From assembly GCA_946478645.1 (NCBI GenBank), contig CAMLCW010000013.1:1-30008 (forward strand): DNA of 30,008 nucleotides, given 5' to 3'. The translations under genes were made by a program, and so were the position numbers. Below the pieces are notes generated by a model, which was not told the origin of the DNA, did not search any database, and saw only the letters and a list, made by a program, of their open reading frames with translations. Shown here in pieces: positions 25,918-30,008 of the stretch; the stretch's first letter is position 1, and each line of letters begins with the position of its first letter. The DNA is from an uncultured Variovorax sp. GTDB lineage: Bacteria > Pseudomonadota > Gammaproteobacteria > Burkholderiales > Burkholderiaceae.

Positions 25918-28279
25918 TCGGGCGATAGCCCTGCTGTTGTTGACTGCCGGCGCACAAGGCGCGGCGGCAGCCGATGAACTCGTCTCGGCAGGCGAACGCG
26001 TTCTTGCGCGCGGAGGCGGGCAACCAGCGGATGGCCCGCGCGGGATCGACCTCGTCCTGGAGCTGACGCTCAATGGCCGCCCGCGCGGCCTGGTGCACTT
26101 TGCGCTGCGCGACGGCGAACTGTGGGCCAGCGCGGACACGCTGAAATCGCTCGGCTTCGCACTGCCGTCCTTCACCGCGGACCCGGTGCGGTTGCACGGG
26201 CTGCCTGGCGTCCAGGCGGTCTACAACGTGCGCCAGCAGTCGGTGGCGATCGACGCCACCTCGGAGGCTGTGCCGCATGCGCGCACGGTGATCGACACCC
26301 GCGACGTGTCGGTGCCCGAGGCCAGCGCATCGCCTGGCCTGGCGCTCAACTACGACCTGTACGGCACGCGCGGCGAGCACGGCGGCACCGGCCTCAACGC
26401 CTTTGCGGAAGCACGGGTTTTCAATGGCCAGTCGGTGCTGAGCAGCACATTCCTGTCGCGCGGCTCGCGCGAGCCAAATGCCGGATGGCAGCAGCGTTCG
26501 ACGCGGCTCGACACCACCTGGAGCCGCTCGTTTCCCGACCAGGCGCTGACCTTGCGCATCGGCGACACCACCACCAGCGGCCTGGCATGGTCGCGCTCGA
26601 CCCTGATCGGCGGCGTGCAGCTGTCGCGCAATTTCGCACTGCAGCCCTACCGCACGACGACGCCGCTCGCGTCCTTTCTTGGCACTGCCGCGCTGCCGTC
26701 GCAGGTCGAGGTGTTCGTGAACGGCGTGAAACAGTACACCGGCCGCGTGCCCTCCGGTCCGTTTCAGCTCGACACCGTTCCCGGGATCAGCGGCGCCGGC
26801 AGCGCGCAGGTGGTGCTCACCGATGCCTTCGGCCGCGCGACGACGCTCGACTACGCACTCTACGACGTGCAGCAGCGCATGCTCGAGAAGGGCTTGTCGG
26901 ACTGGTCGGTCGAGGTGGGTGCCGTACGGCAGAACCGCGGACTGCGTTCGTTCGACTATGGCAAAGATCCGGCGGCGAGTGGAACCTGGCGCTACGGCCT
27001 GACCAAGCGGTTGACGATCGAGACGCATGCCGAAGCCTCGCGCGGCCTGCTGACGGCCGGCGGCGGCGTCGTCTACCGCATCGGCGAGCAGGGCGGCGTG
27101 GCGACGGCGGCAGCCGCGCGCAGCCGGCGCGGCGCCGACGAGGGGTCGCTCTTCAATTTCGGCTACGCGTGGCGCAACCGGCGGTTCAACGTCTCGCTCG
27201 ACGGCACCCGCACCCAGGGCAAGTACCGCGACATTGCATCGCTCAGTGGAGCGCGCCCGGCCGACCGTTCGGGGCGCATTTCGGTCGGCTACGGCACCGA
27301 GCGACTGGGCGGTTTCGGGCTCAGCTATATCCACCTGCGCTACCCCGGCGAACAGGTCGCGCGCTACGTGAGCGCGAGCTGGTCCCGCTCGCTGGGGCGG
27401 CGTGGATCGGTGAACGTGAGCATCAACCACAACCTCGTCGAGCGTCGGCACAGCACCGTGTCGCTCGGTCTCTCATGGGCGCTGGACGGCAACGTTTCGG
27501 CGGGCACGAGCGTCCAGCGAGAGCGCGACCGCACGCTGTACCAGGCCAACGCACAGCGCTCGCCGCAGCCCGAAGGCGGGTTCGGCTGGCGTGTCGCGGC
27601 GCAGCATGGCGAGCGCCATGCGGAGGGCGGTTCGGCCGAGCTCGCCTACCTGGGCCGCAGCGGCCGCGCGACGGCCGGCGTCCATGCCGTGGGCCGTAGC
27701 CGCTACGGCTACGCGGGCGCCACGGGCTCGCTGGTCTTCATGGGCGGGCAAGCCTTTGCCGCGCGCTCGCTCGACGACGGCTTCGCGGTGGTGTCCACCG
27801 GCGGTGTTCCCGGCGTGCCGGTCAAGCTCGAGAACCGGCTTGTCGGCGCCACCGACAAGAACGGAATGCTGCTGGTCACGCCGCTGCAGGCCTACCAGCG
27901 CAACCGGCTGGCGATCGATCCGCTGCAACTGCCGGCCGACATGCGCGTGGACCGCGTGAAGGCCGTCGCCACACCCACCGACCGTGCCGGCACGCTGGTC
28001 GAATTCGGCATCACCCCGGTGCGTGCCGCGGCGCTGATCCTGGTGGACGAGAAGGGCGGTTTCCTGCCCCTGGGCTCACGTGTCGGCGTCAACGGAAAAG
28101 AAAGCGTCGCGATGGTGGGCTTCGACGGCATGACCTACATCGACACGCTCGAGCAGAGCAATACGCTGCAGGTGCAGACCCCTTCCGGACGCTGCACGGT
28201 TCGGTTCGACCATGTGAAGCGCGGGCACGGCATCCCGGAGATCGGGCCGCTGCGCTGCGCCAAGGAGAAATCGCCATGA
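25868..28279 (+). CDS. Outer-membrane usher protein (FimD/PapC family, CsuD-like)
   Basis: The 803-residue product starts at ATG 25868 inside the end of the chaperone gene, with a signal peptide ending AGAQGAAAADE. An N-terminal periplasmic domain follows (LVLELTLNGRPRGLV). A long barrel region contains the usher signature VEVFVNGVKQYTGRVPSGPF and GAGSAQVVLTDAFGRATTLD, with many alternating strands such as FGLSYIHLRYPGEQVARYVS. The C-terminal domains include GVPVKLENRLVGATDKNGML and SGRCTVRFDH. Ushers form the outer-membrane pore that recruits chaperone-subunit complexes and assembles the pilus. Length is typical of archaic ushers. The stop overlaps the start of the next gene as ATGA, indicating tight translational coupling. 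Confidence 0.93.
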   Translation: MGVRGSKPSRRSSRHLDRAIALLLLTAGAQGAAAADELVSAGERVLARGGGQPADGPRGIDLVLELTLNGRPRGLVHFALRDGELWASADTLKSLGFALPSFTADPVRLHGLPGVQAVYNVRQQSVAIDATSEAVPHARTVIDTRDVSVPEASASPGLALNYDLYGTRGEHGGTGLNAFAEARVFNGQSVLSSTFLSRGSREPNAGWQQRSTRLDTTWSRSFPDQALTLRIGDTTTSGLAWSRSTLIGGVQLSRNFALQPYRTTTPLASFLGTAALPSQVEVFVNGVKQYTGRVPSGPFQLDTVPGISGAGSAQVVLTDAFGRATTLDYALYDVQQRMLEKGLSDWSVEVGAVRQNRGLRSFDYGKDPAASGTWRYGLTKRLTIETHAEASRGLLTAGGGVVYRIGEQGGVATAAAARSRRGADEGSLFNFGYAWRNRRFNVSLDGTRTQGKYRDIASLSGARPADRSGRISVGYGTERLGGFGLSYIHLRYPGEQVARYVSASWSRSLGRRGSVNVSINHNLVERRHSTVSLGLSWALDGNVSAGTSVQRERDRTLYQANAQRSPQPEGGFGWRVAAQHGERHAEGGSAELAYLGRSGRATAGVHAVGRSRYGYAGATGSLVFMGGQAFAARSLDDGFAVVSTGGVPGVPVKLENRLVGATDKNGMLLVTPLQAYQRNRLAIDPLQLPADMRVDRVKAVATPTDRAGTLVEFGITPVRAAALILVDEKGGFLPLGSRVGVNGKESVAMVGFDGMTYIDTLEQSNTLQVQTPSGRCTVRFDHVKRGHGIPEIGPLRCAKEKSP
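28262..28267 (+). promoter_or_regulatory. Ribosome-binding site of the tip-subunit gene inside the usher gene
   Basis: AAGGAG lies 8 bases before ATG 28276, within the last codons of the usher gene. It supports the overlapping start. Confidence 0.75.
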
Positions 28280-29316
28280 ACGCTCGCCTGCCGCGACGAA
28301 AAAAGCGGCTGTTGTCCGTCCTGGTTCTGTGCGCGGCGGCCGCAAGCTTGCTGCCGCAGCAGGCAGAGGCCGCGCCAACCTGCTCTGCGACGATGACCGC
28401 GCTGAATTTTGGCAACGTCGACCTGATCAGTGGCGGCACACATTCGACCACCGCCACGCTGAACTACACCTGTACCAACGACCAGCCTGGTGTTCGCTAC
28501 ATGCGGGTGTGCTTCGCCATCGGAGACGGTTCGGCCGGTTTCGCCGCACCTGGGGACAACTGGGACCCGCGGGTGATGAGCAACACGGATGGCACGCTGT
28601 TGAACTTTCAGGCGTACCAGAATGCGGCGTCCCTGGTCTGGGGGTCGGGAGGCTCCACTTCGCCCGTTCCCGACAGCTACGATGTCGCGCTCACGCTGCC
28701 GGCGCAGTCCGGCAGCGTGCCGGGCACGGTCAGCGGCAGCCATACGATGCACGGGCGAATTTTCTCGGGGCAATCCACCGTCCCCCCCGGGGCGTATTCG
28801 AGCAGTTTCGCCGGCAACCACACCGCGTTGAAGATCAGGGTGTCCACCACGGCCCCGCCGCCATCGGCTGATTGCCGCGGGGCACCCCGGGTCGGCTTCT
28901 TCGGTTTCGACGTTTCCGTCAACGTCGTCAAGAGCTGCCTGGTGTCGGCCGACCCGCTCGACTTCGGCATCGTCGACGGCATTCCTTCGTCCGCCAACAT
29001 CGACGCCGCCACAGCGATCCGGGTCACCTGCTCGCAGCCCACCGCCTACGCGGTGCGGCTGATCCCCTCGAACAACAACACGAACGGCGCCGGCGCCATG
29101 CTCGGCCAATCCGCCGGCAATTCGGACACCGTGCCTTACAGGCTGTACAGCAATGCCGGCCGGTCGGTGCTCTGGGGAAGCCAGCCGTCCAACGACGTCG
29201 ACGGTACCGGCACCGGGGTGCAGCAAACGCTACCGGTCTACGGCCGCGTGCCCGGGTTACCGAACGTGCGGCCTGATGCCTATCAGGACACTGTCACGGT
29301 GAACGTCGTGTACTGA
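28276..29316 (+). CDS. Two-domain SCPU protein, probable pilus tip subunit (CsuE-like)
   Basis: The 346-residue product has a basic signal peptide (PRRKKRLLSVLVLCAAAASL) and two tandem SCPU domains. The first begins APTCSATMTALNFGNVDLI. The second begins near residue 213 (VVKSCLVSADPLDFGIVDG), keeps the paired Cys and the TPSNN-like IPSNNN turn, and ends PDAYQDTVTVNVVY, closely resembling the C-terminus of the major pilin. In archaic Csu pili the two-domain subunit sits at the tip and its N-terminal domain makes surface contacts. The first domain here is more divergent, as expected for such a tip. The gene ends 18 bases before a convergent regulator gene; no terminator hairpin is visible there. 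Confidence 0.88.
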   Translation: MNARLPRRKKRLLSVLVLCAAAASLLPQQAEAAPTCSATMTALNFGNVDLISGGTHSTTATLNYTCTNDQPGVRYMRVCFAIGDGSAGFAAPGDNWDPRVMSNTDGTLLNFQAYQNAASLVWGSGGSTSPVPDSYDVALTLPAQSGSVPGTVSGSHTMHGRIFSGQSTVPPGAYSSSFAGNHTALKIRVSTTAPPPSADCRGAPRVGFFGFDVSVNVVKSCLVSADPLDFGIVDGIPSSANIDAATAIRVTCSQPTAYAVRLIPSNNNTNGAGAMLGQSAGNSDTVPYRLYSNAGRSVLWGSQPSNDVDGTGTGVQQTLPVYGRVPGLPNVRPDAYQDTVTVNVVY

Positions 29317-29334
29317 CTGCGCCCGATCGCCGTC

Positions 29335-29715
29335 TCAGCGCCGCGGAATGCCGAGCGAGCGGCAGAACTCGTAGAAGTCCTCGAGCTGCAGCGACTTGTC
29401 GAACACCGCGTCGACGCCCGCCGACAGCGCGTCTTCGCGCAGTTCGGAGGTGGCATGGTTCATGAATACCACGGTGCGCTGCACCGGCGACTTGCGTTCC
29501 TTGAGGTGGTTCGCCACCGTCAGCCCGTTGCCCTGGGCGAGGAACATGTCGATCACCGCGGCGTCCCAACCGTCGGGGTTCGCGTCGAGCCAATCGATCG
29601 CCTCGTCGGCGCTCGCGGCGGTGGCGACGACCTTGCATCCGGAGAATTCCCGCAGCCCGTCGGACAGGGTGGTGGCGATCAGGGGGTTGTCTTCTATGAG
29701 GTAGATGCGGGTCAT
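29335..29715 (-). CDS. Stand-alone receiver-domain response regulator (CheY-like)
   Basis: From the ATG at 29715 the product has 126 residues and is a single receiver domain: YLIEDNPLIA with the Glu8-Asp9 pair, phospho-acceptor Asp56 in AAVIDMFLAQ, VVFMNHAT as the switch strand and Lys in VFDKSLQ. A longer frame runs to 30003, but its first 96 codons are low-quality Arg-rich sequence with no domain and would collide with the dusA start. Without an output domain, it must act by protein-protein contact or in a phosphorelay. It converges on the pilus operon and may or may not be linked to it. No kinase gene is nearby except the interrupted one about 21 kb away. Confidence 0.85.
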   Translation of the reverse strand: MTRIYLIEDNPLIATTLSDGLREFSGCKVVATAASADEAIDWLDANPDGWDAAVIDMFLAQGNGLTVANHLKERKSPVQRTVVFMNHATSELREDALSAGVDAVFDKSLQLEDFYEFCRSLGIPRR

Positions 29716-29905
29716 CGGTGCGGAACCTGGAGAGGGAAGGCTGCCTTGTGCGCGGCGCTGGCGGCGTTGCCGAATTCGCCCATTGTCGCGAGTGCGCACG
29801 TGGTCCGGAGTCGGACAACGCCTCCCCAGGGGCCTGCGCCGGGCCGGGCGGCCGGTGGCGAAAACCGCTGCGTGAGAAACTACGGGCCCGAGCCGGCGCC
29901 TGCGT
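29716..29905. promoter_or_regulatory. Divergent intergenic region between the receiver gene and dusA
   Basis: The 190 bases between the two divergent starts must hold both promoters. A short inverted repeat GTCCG-GAGT-CGGAC (29803-29816) is the only structure noticed. No convincing -35/-10 pair or other gene is seen. Confidence 0.3.
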
Positions 29906-30008
29906 ATGAACGACAAGTCCTTGAATCTGAAAGAGAAAACCATCTCCGTTGCACCCATGATGGACTGGACCGACCGCCATTGCCGGTTTTTCCACCGCCT
30001 CATGACGC
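29906..30008 (+). CDS. dusA: tRNA-dihydrouridine(20/20a) synthase DusA, N-terminal fragment
   Basis: The first 34 codons are visible and the rest lies beyond the window. The stretch SVAPMMDWTDRHCRFFHRLM is the highly conserved N-terminal FMN-binding motif of DusA, which distinguishes it from DusB (usually APMAGVTD) and DusC (usually APMEGVLD). DusA reduces uridine to dihydrouridine at positions 20 and 20a of the tRNA D-loop using FMN and NADPH. ATG 29906 gives a short Lys-rich lead before the motif. The gene runs in the opposite direction to the receiver-domain regulator and looks like the chromosomal housekeeping border of the surface island. Confidence 0.9.
   Translation, partial: MNDKSLNLKEKTISVAPMMDWTDRHCRFFHRLMT

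Overview
The window is high-GC DNA with dense genes, few intergenic gaps and strong G/C preference at third codon positions. A Bug/TctC solute-binding protein, a LysR/flavoprotein divergon, an Lrp-linked acetolactate synthase, a FixJ-type two-component pair, DUF11 surface proteins, an archaic (Csu-type) pilus and a dusA start together suggest a beta-proteobacterium of the Burkholderiales, most likely Comamonadaceae such as Variovorax. The genus is inferred from gene style only.

Layout. 1-3858 is housekeeping or accessory metabolism: the 3' end of a Bug-type periplasmic binding protein, a flavodoxin-fold NAD(P)H oxidoreductase divergent from a LysR regulator, a lipoprotein esterase with a long Pro/Glu linker, and an Lrp/AsnC regulator. 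3915-5711 is a thiamine-diphosphate acetolactate synthase large subunit divergent from the Lrp gene. After an AT-rich gap (5712-5903) comes a sensor histidine kinase with a periplasmic ABC-binding-like sensor; it is interrupted by an in-frame amber codon at 6087-6089. A FixJ/LuxR-type response regulator follows (8221-8877).

9106-24342 is the most unusual part: four same-strand genes for exported proteins of 211, 974, 2384 and 1381 residues. They are built from DUF11-like, SdrD-B-like, invasin-like and glycine-rich modules. The 2384-residue protein carries all these passenger-like modules in front of a very large C-terminal region that reads as an outer-membrane beta-barrel. Two of the proteins share an N-terminal module, and codon use changes abruptly within the two largest genes, so the cluster looks assembled by module shuffling. 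The two-component pair directly upstream is a natural candidate regulator.

24627-29316 is a compact four-gene archaic chaperone-usher pilus operon: SCPU major subunit, chaperone, usher and two-domain SCPU tip subunit. It lies behind an AT-rich leader with nested palindromes. A stand-alone receiver-domain regulator converges on it (29335-29715), and the window ends in the first codons of dusA (29906 onward).

Taken together, 5904-29316 reads as a cell-surface island: sensing, large adhesin or matrix proteins, a possible outer-membrane anchor or translocator, and pili. The functional link between the DUF11 cluster and the pili rests on adjacency alone.
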